Shown here: piece after piece, positions 23,401-30,139 of the stretch
Position numbering within the stretch: position 1 is the first letter of the stretch
Layout: each line of letters begins with the position of its first letter
Source: Nocardia acidivorans NBRC 108247
GTDB lineage: Bacteria; Actinomycetota; Actinomycetes; Mycobacteriales; Mycobacteriaceae
NCBI RefSeq assembly: GCF_001625085.1
Contig: NZ_BDAW01000092.1
Location: 1-38,123 of the forward strand
Length of the DNA stretch: 38,123 nucleotides
Direction: 5' to 3'
The notes under the pieces: generated by a model
The model's database searches: none
The model's input: the letters and a program-made list of their open reading frames with translations, nothing else
What the model was told of the DNA's origin: nothing
Translations under genes and position numbers: made by a program

Positions 23401-23411
23401 AGACTGTTGCG

Positions 23412-24179
23412 GTGCAGTTGTACAGAGACAATGCCGTGGTGGTGCGCCAGCACAAGCTGGGCGAGGCCGACCGCATTGTCACGCTGCTGACCTACAAGCA
23501 CGGATTGGTGCGCGCGGTCGCCAAGGGCGTGCGCCGCACCCGCTCCAAATTCGGTGCGCGCCTGGAGCCGTTCGCCTACGTGGACGTGCAGTTGCATCCC
23601 GGCCGCAGTCTCGATGTGGTCACCCAGGTGCACACCGTCGAATCGTTCGCCTCGGATATCGTCGCCGATTACGGCCGCTACACCACCGCCTGCGCGGTGC
23701 TGGAGACCGCCGAGCGGCTCGCCGGTGAAGAGCGCGCCCCGGCCCCGCGTCTGCACACCCTCACCGCCGGAGCGCTGCGCGCCATCGCCATGGGGCAGCG
23801 TCCCCACGAACTGATCCTCGACGCGTTCCTGTTGCGCGCCATGGGTTTCGCCGGTTGGGCCCCGGCCCTCGACGATTGCGCCCGCTGCGCCACCCCCGGC
23901 CCGCACCGCGCCTTCCACGTGGCCGCGGGCGGTGCCGTGTGTGTCCACTGCCGTCCCCCGGGCGCGGCCACCCCGATGGCCGGCGTCCTGGACCACCTGA
24001 GCGCCCTGCATCGCGGCGATTGGTCCGGCGTCAACGCCGTCCCCGACAATATGCGCCGCCAAGCCAGCGGCTTGGTCGCGGCGCACCTGCAATGGCACCT
24101 CGAACGCCAACTCCGCACACTCCCCCTCATCGAACGCACCCGCCCGCACGATTCCGTCGAATCCGCCGCGGTGGGTTGA
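23412..24179 (+). CDS. recO: DNA repair protein RecO
   Basis: A 255-residue recombination mediator that loads RecA onto SSB-coated DNA with RecR and anneals strands. The N-terminal OB fold spans about 1-80 (LYRDNAVVVRQHKLGEADRI, then GVRRTRSKFGARLEPF). A central helical domain follows. The zinc-binding region has CARC and CVHC. The start is GTG 23412, which gives the standard N-terminus; the frame continues upstream through repeat DNA. In M. tuberculosis recO and uppS are adjacent; here a DUF4132 gene lies between them. Confidence 0.94.
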   Translation: MQLYRDNAVVVRQHKLGEADRIVTLLTYKHGLVRAVAKGVRRTRSKFGARLEPFAYVDVQLHPGRSLDVVTQVHTVESFASDIVADYGRYTTACAVLETAERLAGEERAPAPRLHTLTAGALRAIAMGQRPHELILDAFLLRAMGFAGWAPALDDCARCATPGPHRAFHVAAGGAVCVHCRPPGAATPMAGVLDHLSALHRGDWSGVNAVPDNMRRQASGLVAAHLQWHLERQLRTLPLIERTRPHDSVESAAVG

Positions 24180-24286
24180 TCCCCCGGAGCTGCGACAAAC
24201 CCTCGGTCGGCAGGTGCGGGATCGAATGTCGGTGATTCCGCTACATTTCGCGGAGCAGGTACGAATAAGCGAAATCAGGTGCGGTA

Positions 24287-26476
24287 GTGAGTTTTTCGGT
24301 ATCGAGCGCTAGCGGCGAACATGATGTGCCGGAGCTGTTGATCTCCCCGCCGTGGCTGGCGCGCAAGCGCACGCGGCCCACGGTGGTCGAAGTGGCGGCG
24401 GTGCGGCGGCCGGTGGCGCTGCAATGGCTGCCGGGGGAGCGGCAGGAATGGGCCGAAATTCGGCTGGAGGACTTGGCCGGGGTGGTCGATTGGCAGGGTG
24501 AGATCGACAGGGCGGCGGTGGATCCGGACTTCCCGCTGATCGCGCTGATTTCCGGAGCGCCGGACGGAATCGCCCGGTCCGCGCTGCCGCTCCTGGACAA
24601 GGTCGCGATGCGGGACAGGTTCGGTTTGCATATCGGCTATTCGGCGAACGAAGCTCTGCCGCAGGATGAGCGGAATGCTCCACATCGGAAACTGCTGGGG
24701 CGGTTCGGCGCCGAGGCGCTGGGGTTCGTGCTGGATTCGGCGATATCTCAGGACTGGTACGGAGCAACCCTGTTCATGCCGATGGTCGGGTCCGACATCA
24801 CCGAGCGGATGGTCGGCTGGCTCGAACGGGATGAGGAGTTGGCGGCGGCCGCCGGTGAATGGTTCGCGCGCCACACCGAGGCGGCCCTGCCCGATCTGAT
24901 CCCCGCGGCGCTCGGAAAGGGCGTCAAGGCCCGGCGGCTGGCCGAGTCGCTGCTGTGGCGATTCGATGGCGTGGGCCGGCGGGAGCTTGTTCGCGCGGCC
25001 GCAGCGAGCTACGGGGCCGCGGCCGCGGCCGCGATCGATGCCCTGCTCGACCGTGATCGGTTGTCGCGCTTGCCTACTCGTATTCCCAAGGCTCCGGCCT
25101 GGCTGGACGTGAGTCTGCTGCCGCGGATCCGCCTGCGGGACAGCGCACAGGTGCTGCCGGAGACCGCGGTCGAGCATTTGATCAGCATGTTCATGATGTG
25201 CGCGCCGGATGCGGACTATGCCGGGGTGCCGGTCGTGGTGCGGGAGCTGGATCCGGTGTCGCTGGGCGAATTCGTCTGGGCGGTCTACCGGACATGGCAG
25301 TCCGCCAAGTACCCGGCCAAACGGAATATGTGGCCGATGCGGGCACTGGGACTGGCAGGCAATGACGAAACGGCGGCGCGGCTGCGGGTGATCGCGGAGC
25401 GCGATCGAGCGGTAAACAGGTCGCTGGAGGCGCTGGATATGCTGGTGCTGATCGGAACTCGCATCGCGCACATGCATATTCAGCTGGCCCGGGACAATAC
25501 CGGTTGGCCCGCGGTGCGGCGGCGGGCCGATGAGATCATTCGGGAGCTCGCGCGAGAGCTGGGGATCACGCCGGTGGAGTTCGCCGATCGCGCGGTGCCG
25601 GATCTCGGTCTCTCCGCGCAGGGCACGCGCACCGTGGACTACGGTTCCAGGCGTTTCCGCATCGGTCTCGACGAGCAGCTGAAACCCGTTGTGCGCGAAG
25701 AGAGTGGCGAGATAAGGGCTACTCTGCCCAAACCGGGCAAGGGCGACGATCCGAGTGCGCTGAGCGCCTATACGGAATACGGCTTGTTCAAGAAGGCGTT
25801 GCAGGCCGCGATCGCCGATCAATCGACGCGGTTGGAGGCCGCGATGATCGCGCAGCGCCGCTGGACGGTCGCGGGTCAGCGGCGGCTGTTCATCGAACAT
25901 CCGCTGCTGCGCCAACTCGCCCGGCGGCTGGTGTGGGCGAGCTTCGATACCACCGGCGCCGTGACCGGAACCTTCCGGATCGATATGGACGGCACCCTGG
26001 CCGATCCAGCCGATGACCTGCTGGAACTGCCCGATGAGATCCAGGTCGGCATCGCTCACCCGTTGCACCTGGGCGGAGCGCTGGCCGCCTGGGCCGGGGT
26101 CTTCGCGGGCTACGGGATAGCGCAGCCGTTCGCGCAGCTGGATCGGCCGAGTTTCGCGCCCGGCGCCCCGGAGGTGGCGGCGGGACTGGGGAAGTATCGG
26201 GACGCGGTGGTTTCCACCGGAACAGTGCTGGGGCTCAATCGTTTCGGCTGGGCCACAGGATATGGGGCCGAAGGTTCGGTGGTCCGTTTCACCCGCACCC
26301 TGGCGGCCCGGCACGAGGTGCGGTTGTACATCTCGCCCGGTATCGACGGCCGCAATCCGCTGGGTGTCGCCGAGCAGACCCTGCGCGATGTGGTGCTACC
26401 GGAGGGGCTCGCCCTTGCCGATCTGCCACCGATCGTCGTCTCCGAACTGCTCCGGGAACTGGAGACGCTGCGTTAG
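24287..26476 (+). CDS. DUF4132 domain-containing protein
   Basis: A 729-residue cytosolic protein with no signal peptide or membrane helix. The C-terminal third matches the DUF4132 pattern: GTRTVDYGSRRFRIGLDEQL from residue 446, a helix with FKKALQAAIADQSTRLEAAM, RRWTVAGQRRLFIEHPLLRQ around 520-540 and LVWASFD. After that come HPLHLGGALAAWAGVFAGYG and the final strands. The N-terminal two thirds are helical and HEAT-repeat-like in feel, with no catalytic motif visible. DUF4132 is also found in E. coli MolR/YehI, where it is combined with a WGR domain; no WGR domain is seen here. Molecular function is not established. Starts at GTG 24287 with AGG 7 nt upstream. It interrupts the otherwise conserved recO-uppS junction and is probably a lineage-specific insertion. 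Confidence 0.8.
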   Translation: MSFSVSSASGEHDVPELLISPPWLARKRTRPTVVEVAAVRRPVALQWLPGERQEWAEIRLEDLAGVVDWQGEIDRAAVDPDFPLIALISGAPDGIARSALPLLDKVAMRDRFGLHIGYSANEALPQDERNAPHRKLLGRFGAEALGFVLDSAISQDWYGATLFMPMVGSDITERMVGWLERDEELAAAAGEWFARHTEAALPDLIPAALGKGVKARRLAESLLWRFDGVGRRELVRAAAASYGAAAAAAIDALLDRDRLSRLPTRIPKAPAWLDVSLLPRIRLRDSAQVLPETAVEHLISMFMMCAPDADYAGVPVVVRELDPVSLGEFVWAVYRTWQSAKYPAKRNMWPMRALGLAGNDETAARLRVIAERDRAVNRSLEALDMLVLIGTRIAHMHIQLARDNTGWPAVRRRADEIIRELARELGITPVEFADRAVPDLGLSAQGTRTVDYGSRRFRIGLDEQLKPVVREESGEIRATLPKPGKGDDPSALSAYTEYGLFKKALQAAIADQSTRLEAAMIAQRRWTVAGQRRLFIEHPLLRQLARRLVWASFDTTGAVTGTFRIDMDGTLADPADDLLELPDEIQVGIAHPLHLGGALAAWAGVFAGYGIAQPFAQLDRPSFAPGAPEVAAGLGKYRDAVVSTGTVLGLNRFGWATGYGAEGSVVRFTRTLAARHEVRLYISPGIDGRNPLGVAEQTLRDVVLPEGLALADLPPIVVSELLRELETLR

Positions 26477-26572
26477 CCGGACGCGTGCGATCGCTGCCCC
26501 GGGTACCGGCGGGTCCGAGCCGGCGCATGTTTGCGGAGCGGTGGCGCGCGGGCTCCTGGGAGGGGGAAAGAT

Positions 26573-26623
26573 ATGCCGGAATTGTGGGGAGTGGGTGTGA
26601 AAGCCGTGGGCATGCTCGCGTAG
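26573..26623 (+). CDS. Possible 16-residue small ORF before uppS
   Basis: ATG at 26573 follows the strong ribosome-binding sequence GGGAGGGGGAAAGAT and reads MPELWGVGVKAVGMLA to TAG at 26621-26623, 18 nt before the uppS ATG. It may be a leader or coupling peptide that feeds ribosomes into uppS, or a chance ORF. The spacing and strength of the ribosome-binding site are the main evidence; the peptide has no known motif. Confidence 0.35.
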   Translation: MPELWGVGVKAVGMLA

Positions 26624-26641
26624 TCCGAGGCGTCGGGCAGG

Positions 26642-27445
26642 ATGGTGGGCGTGATCGGTACTCGCAAGCCTTCCGCGGCCCAGCGCACGGTGCGTCCGCC
26701 CTCGCCGCACCCCTCGGGGGCGACCCCGCCCGCCATTCCCATGGAGTTCGTGCCCAGGCATGTGGCCCTGGTGATGGATGGCAATGGCCGGTGGGCGCAG
26801 GAGCGCGGACTGCCGCGCACCGCCGGGCATGAGCGCGGTGAGGCGGTGCTCATGGACACCGTCGAGGGTTGTATCGAGCTCGGGGTGAAGTGGCTGTCGG
26901 CGTACGCCTTCTCCACCGAGAACTGGCGGCGCAGTCCCGATGAGGTGAAGTTCCTGATGGGCTTCAACCGCGATGTGATCCGCCGCCGTCGCGACGAGAT
27001 GCACGAGATGGGTGTGCGGGTGCGCTGGGCGGGGCGGCGACCGCGCCTGTGGCGCAGCGTGATCAAGGAGTTGGAGATCGCGGAGGAGCTCACCCGGGAC
27101 AATGACGTTATGACGCTGACCATGTGCGTCAACTACGGTGGTCGGGCCGAGATCGCCGATGCCGCAAGGGAAATCGCGCGCCGGGTGAAGTCCGGGGAGA
27201 TCGATCCGGAGAAGGTGAACGAGGACACCGTAGCCCGCTTCCTGGATGAGCCGGATATGCCGGACGTGGACCTGTTCCTGCGCCCGTCGGGTGAGTTCCG
27301 CACCTCGAACTTCCTCATGTGGCAGTCCGCGTATGCCGAATTCGTGTTCCAGGAAACGCTTTTCCCGGATTTCGATCGCCGCAATCTGTGGGATGCCTGC
27401 CTGGAGTACGCCAAGCGGGACCGGCGCTTCGGTGGGGCGAAGTGA
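26642..27445 (+). CDS. uppS: Isoprenyl transferase, cis-prenyl (decaprenyl) diphosphate synthase
   Basis: A 267-residue Z-type prenyltransferase that extends an allylic diphosphate with isopentenyl diphosphate to make the polyprenyl carrier lipid for peptidoglycan and arabinogalactan. The catalytic HVALVMDGNGRW is at 40-51 (Asp46 binds Mg2+ and substrate). The signatures SAYAFSTENWRR, NYGGRAEI and RPSGEFRTSNFLMWQSAYAE are all present. The first 35 residues are a Pro-rich extension. Start at ATG 26642; GTG 26651 with AGGA upstream is an alternative. The homologous M. tuberculosis gene in this position (Rv2361c) makes decaprenyl diphosphate, so that is the expected product. Overlaps the next gene by GTGA. 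Confidence 0.95.
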   Translation: MVGVIGTRKPSAAQRTVRPPSPHPSGATPPAIPMEFVPRHVALVMDGNGRWAQERGLPRTAGHERGEAVLMDTVEGCIELGVKWLSAYAFSTENWRRSPDEVKFLMGFNRDVIRRRRDEMHEMGVRVRWAGRRPRLWRSVIKELEIAEELTRDNDVMTLTMCVNYGGRAEIADAAREIARRVKSGEIDPEKVNEDTVARFLDEPDMPDVDLFLRPSGEFRTSNFLMWQSAYAEFVFQETLFPDFDRRNLWDACLEYAKRDRRFGGAK

Positions 27446-27852
27446 GCGACGAACTCTCCACCGCGGAGGCGTTGCAGGCCCGCGCCGGTGCGGCACTGGC
27501 CCGCTATGACGTGGCGGTGCGGGTGGAGGACGGCGGACTCGGCTTCGAGTTCGACGGTTCGCTCTGCTCGCTGCGCGGGGTGAATCTCTCGCCCGGTCTG
27601 GACGTGCTGACCCTGACCTGCGTTCTGGCCTGGGATCGCCCGCTGAAACCGCAGCTGCACAAGCGGGTTGCCGAACGCAATGCGGCGCTGCAGTTCGGCT
27701 CCATCACGATCGTCGGCCATGACAAGCTGGCCGACATCATCCTCCGCTACACCTTCCCGGCCGCCGGGCTCGAGGACGAACCACTCGCGACCATGCTGCT
27801 GCTGGTGCTCTCGGGTGCCGGTCGCGCGCGCCAGGGTCTGGTGCTGCCCTGA
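27442..27852 (+). CDS. YbjN/type III secretion chaperone-like conserved protein
   Basis: A 136-residue protein with the mixed helix/strand order of the YbjN group: helix STAEALQARAGAALARYDV, then strands VRVEDGGLGFEFDG and LTLTCVLAWDRPL, then helix KRVAERNAALQFGS followed by ILRYTFPAAGL. Proteins of this fold bind partner proteins and are not enzymes; the role here is unknown. GTG 27442 overlaps the uppS stop, so the two are co-translated. It occupies the Rv2360c position of M. tuberculosis as I remember. A strong hairpin follows directly after the stop. Confidence 0.75.
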   Translation: MSDELSTAEALQARAGAALARYDVAVRVEDGGLGFEFDGSLCSLRGVNLSPGLDVLTLTCVLAWDRPLKPQLHKRVAERNAALQFGSITIVGHDKLADIILRYTFPAAGLEDEPLATMLLLVLSGAGRARQGLVLP

Positions 27853-27853
27853 G

Positions 27854-27879
27854 GGTTTCACCCCCGGCGGGGTGAAACC
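27854..27879. terminator. Bidirectional hairpin between the YbjN-like and TetR genes
   Basis: GGTTTCACCCC (27854-27864) and GGGGTGAAACC (27869-27879) form an 11-bp perfect stem with a CGGC loop. It starts one base after the YbjN-like stop and ends 3 bp before the TetR stop, so it can serve both converging transcripts. No long U-tract follows, as is common in actinobacteria. Confidence 0.75.
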
Positions 27880-27882
27880 TGT

Positions 27883-28509
27883 TCAGTTGGGCGAGGGTTC
27901 GGCCAGCGGCAGTCCGCGGTAGGCGGGCAGCAGCTGTTCGACTCCGCGCGTGAAGGATTCGGGATCGGTATCGCCCAGGATGAGGAATTGCAGAATGAAG
28001 CCGGGGAGCAGGCCGATGAACGCCTTGGCCACCGCCTCGGTATCGGCATCCGGTGGGAGCCAGCCGATATCGCGCATGCGCTCGGCGTAGTCGACCCAGA
28101 GTCGGCGGATGCCACCGATACTGGTGCGCACGTAGTCCGCGATATTGGGGTCGGTGAGCGCGAGCGCCCACGCCTGCGGAATGAGTCGGACCGGGCCGCC
28201 CGGACCGGAGAGTCGCACCACGGTTTCGGTGATGGCGCGCACCAGCTCCGGGGGAGTGGGCAGCGGATCGCTGTAGACCGCCTCGCTGAGGGCGGCGCGC
28301 AGATCGACGGTGGCCTCGGTGGTGAGGGCCGCGATAATGTCATCCTTGGACTTGAAGTAGCGGTAGACCGCACCCGCGGAGAGGCCGGATTCGGCGAAGA
28401 CGTCCTGCATGGTGGTGGTGTGCAGACCCTTGCGGGCGAAGCACGTTTGCGCGGCGTCGAGGATCTGCTGCCTGCGGCGTTCCAGGTGTTCCTCGCTGAC
28501 TCTGGGCAT
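27883..28509 (-). CDS. TetR/AcrR family transcriptional regulator
   Basis: A 208-residue regulator. The N-terminal helix-turn-helix spans residues 8-58, with ILDAAQTCFARKGLHTTTMQ and ESGLSAGAVYRYFKSKDDII, a standard TetR head. The C-terminal ligand domain (about 75-200) is not diagnostic. Start at ATG 28509; the longer frame adds residues encoded by promoter DNA. A near-perfect AACGnATATnCGTT palindrome lies between the -35 and -10 of its own promoter, so autoregulation is likely. On the other side a fragment of an ABC-2-like permease is divergent, and the regulator may have outlived its target. Confidence 0.92.
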   Translation of the reverse strand: MPRVSEEHLERRRQQILDAAQTCFARKGLHTTTMQDVFAESGLSAGAVYRYFKSKDDIIAALTTEATVDLRAALSEAVYSDPLPTPPELVRAITETVVRLSGPGGPVRLIPQAWALALTDPNIADYVRTSIGGIRRLWVDYAERMRDIGWLPPDADTEAVAKAFIGLLPGFILQFLILGDTDPESFTRGVEQLLPAYRGLPLAEPSPN

Positions 28510-28516
28510 GAGACCC

Positions 28517-28545
28517 AAAGTAAAACGAATATCCGTTCTTGACAA
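28517..28545 (-). promoter_or_regulatory. TetR gene promoter with embedded operator palindrome
   Basis: On the minus strand TTGTCA (28545-28540) and TACTTT (28522-28517) are spaced by 17 bp. The spacer contains AACGAATATCCGTT (plus strand, 28524-28537), a 14-bp palindrome with one mismatched pair. TTGACA is also present on the plus strand at 28539-28544, so the same operator could control a divergent promoter. A TetR dimer bound here would block both. Confidence 0.7.
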
Positions 28546-28559
28546 GGTGACAGCTCGAT

Positions 28560-28800
28560 GTCCGGGTTGTCCCGGTCGCGCTCGGCCTCGCCGCCGCCCT
28601 ACTGCAAGCCGTCATGCCCATCGCCTTCGCGTGGCCGGCGACCAATATCAAACCGCGGGATCTGCCCACCGCGGTCACGGGTCCGCCGGCGGGGGCCGTC
28701 TCGCAGCGGCCGGCCGCATACGATGCCGACGCCTTCGATATCCGCACTGTCGCAGACGAATCCGCCGCTCGGCAGGCGGATCGGGATCGCCAGCTCACGA
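28560..28800 (+). pseudogene. Remnant of an ABC-2-like permease N-terminus, divergent from the TetR gene
   Basis: A plus-strand frame with no start codon reads a hydrophobic helix VVPVALGLAAALLQAVMPIA, then ATNIKPRDLPTAVTGPPAGA and DADAFDIRTVADESAARQAD. This resembles the N-terminal part of actinobacterial ABC-2/DUF3533-like permeases, in which one membrane helix is followed by a PRDLPxAVAGPP segment and an ADExAAR helix. An in-frame TGA at 28548 lies just before the fragment and no ATG or GTG exists in this frame. All distal membrane helices are missing. It is best read as a decayed target gene of the neighbouring TetR regulator. Confidence 0.55.
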
Positions 28801-28860
28801 GCTTCTGTTCTCGCCACTCTGGCCGAACCGGTGCCTGCGGCTGGATAGCTGATCGAAGGC

Positions 28861-28897
28861 AATGCGCCCTTTACGGTCTCACCGCAAGGGGCGCATT
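28861..28897 (-). terminator. Hairpin terminator downstream of zur
   Basis: AATGCGCCC (28861-28869) pairs with GGGCGCATT (28889-28897), with extra TT/AA pairing after a one-base bulge. It lies 20 nt beyond the zur stop, in the right place to end the smtB-zur transcript. Confidence 0.6.
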
Positions 28898-28916
28898 GAG
28901 GTATATGCGGCCGGGT

Positions 28917-29330
28917 TCAGCTCTTGGCGGTGGCGCAGCCGCTGCAGCTGCCGAAGATCTCCATGGTGTGGCTGATATCGGTGAAACCGTGTTCCGCCGC
29001 AATGGAATCGGCCCAGGCTTCGACCGTCGGACCCTCCACCTCCACGGTGCACCCGCAGTGGCGGCACACCAGGTGGTGGTGATGTCCGGTGGAGCACTGC
29101 CGGTACACCGATTCGCCCGAGTCGGTGCGCAATACATCCACCAGTCCGGCTTCGGCGAGCGATTGCAGGGTGCGGTACACCGTGGTCAGGCCGATGCCCT
29201 CACCGCGTTTACGGAGTTCGTCGTGCAGCTCCTGGGCGGAGCGGAATTCGTCGATATCGGTGAGCAAGGCCGCGATGGCGCTGCGCTGGCGGGTGCTGCG
29301 GACGCCCACCGTCTTCTCGGTCGTTCCCAT
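28917..29330 (-). CDS. zur: Zinc uptake regulator Zur (FurB)
   Basis: A 137-residue Fur-family repressor. The DNA-binding winged helix covers about 8-75 (TRQRSAIAALL and GLTTVYRTLQSLAEAGLVD). Metal-binding features are GHHHHLVC at 82-89, the structural zinc pairs Cys89/Cys92 and Cys129/Cys132, and distal His residues at 114 and 121. Gene context separates it from iron Fur: it follows an SmtB-type zinc sensor with one base between stop and start, as in the M. tuberculosis Rv2358-furB pair. GAGGAGGGG precedes the ATG. It should repress zinc uptake and zinc-free ribosomal protein paralogues when zinc is ample. Confidence 0.94.
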   Translation of the reverse strand: MGTTEKTVGVRSTRQRSAIAALLTDIDEFRSAQELHDELRKRGEGIGLTTVYRTLQSLAEAGLVDVLRTDSGESVYRQCSTGHHHHLVCRHCGCTVEVEGPTVEAWADSIAAEHGFTDISHTMEIFGSCSGCATAKS

Positions 29331-29331
29331 T

Positions 29332-29727
29332 TCACCCCTCCTCGGCGTGCGCGACGGCGTCGATCACGATATGTGCCAGGTGCTCGTCGACGAGTTCGTA
29401 GATGACCTCGCGCCCGGTGCGTTCACCGCGCACCACGCCGGCCGATTTGAGGATTCGCAGGTGCTGGCTGATCAGCGGCTGGGTCACGCCGAGAGTATCG
29501 ACCAGTTCGTGGACGCAGCGCGGCGATTCGCGTAGTTGCAGCACAATGGCGATGCGCACCGGCGCGGCCAGGGCGCGCAGCAGCTCACCGGCCGAATCCA
29601 GAATGGTGCGTGACGGTACCGCGGGTGGTAGCGGCGACCGATAGGGATACGGGTCGTGCGGTATCGCGGTCGGAGCCTCGGTCGCGACGCGTGCGCGCCG
29701 CAGGGGGGCACCACTGTCCGTGGTCAT
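29332..29727 (-). CDS. smtB: ArsR/SmtB-family zinc-responsive repressor
   Basis: A 131-residue ArsR/SmtB protein. The winged helix lies at about 45-112, with VHELVDTLGVTQPLISQHLRILKSAGVV as the recognition unit. The alpha-5 zinc site is complete: Asp114-x-His116-x10-His127-x2-Glu130, the same spacing as in SmtB/CzrA-type zinc sensors. The alpha-3 Cys motif of arsenic or cadmium sensors is reduced to a single Cys71. The first 40 residues are a Pro-rich extension. It should bind the palindrome 37 nt upstream when zinc is low and release it when zinc rises, thereby allowing zur expression, as shown for the M. tuberculosis pair. Confidence 0.92.
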   Translation of the reverse strand: MTTDSGAPLRRARVATEAPTAIPHDPYPYRSPLPPAVPSRTILDSAGELLRALAAPVRIAIVLQLRESPRCVHELVDTLGVTQPLISQHLRILKSAGVVRGERTGREVIYELVDEHLAHIVIDAVAHAEEG

Positions 29728-29763
29728 CGAACCAACTCCTTATTGGAAACCGATGCCATTCTT

Positions 29764-29777
29764 ATATGCAAGCATAT
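29764..29777 (-). promoter_or_regulatory. Putative SmtB operator
   Basis: ATATGC-AA-GCATAT, a perfect 6-2-6 inverted repeat, lies 37-50 nt before the smtB start in an AT-rich patch that stands out from the GC-rich surroundings. A TATAAG-like -10 sequence adjoins it on the minus strand. The position and form match known SmtB/ArsR operators. Confidence 0.7.
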
Positions 29778-29819
29778 GCATGTCAAACCCGACACTCTGG
29801 AAGTGGCATATGAAGGATG

Positions 29820-30032
29820 TGTCTGCCCGGTAAGCAGTTGTTTTCGGTGGGGAGGGGATGGTGGGGCCGAAGTATTGTTCGGTGGGGCGGACCTGGGTGC
29901 CGTATGTGGGGCGTCCGCGCCCTCCCACCACTGATTCGCGGGCGTACCGCGGAACGGATGGTCCGGATTCACGCGCAGATACCCGTTGGGCAGCGTCGGC
30001 ACCGCCGGAATCGTCACCTGGATCGACTGATC
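29820..30032 (-). pseudogene. Frameshifted coding remnant of unknown origin between smtB and glyS
   Basis: On the minus strand one frame reads VTIPAVPTLPNGYLRVNPDH then PFRGTPANQWWEG down to about 29919. A second frame continues GRPTYGTQVRPTEQYFGPTI then PSPPKT to about 29838. Both pieces have the strong GC3 bias of real genes, and the flanking parts of each frame do not, which suggests one broken coding segment. The Trp/Pro-rich composition recalls tails of secreted actinobacterial proteins, but I do not recognise a family. It lies within the 412-bp gap between smtB and glyS; the glyS promoter must be near its right end. Confidence 0.4.
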
Positions 30033-30139
30033 ATGAGCCCTCCGCGCGCTGCCCGCTCCCGGCGAAAATCGGTTGGCCCGGTACCGATAGGCTTGAGCAC
30101 GTCCCTTGTAGTTTTCCGGACCGGATGGAGATTTCCTCA

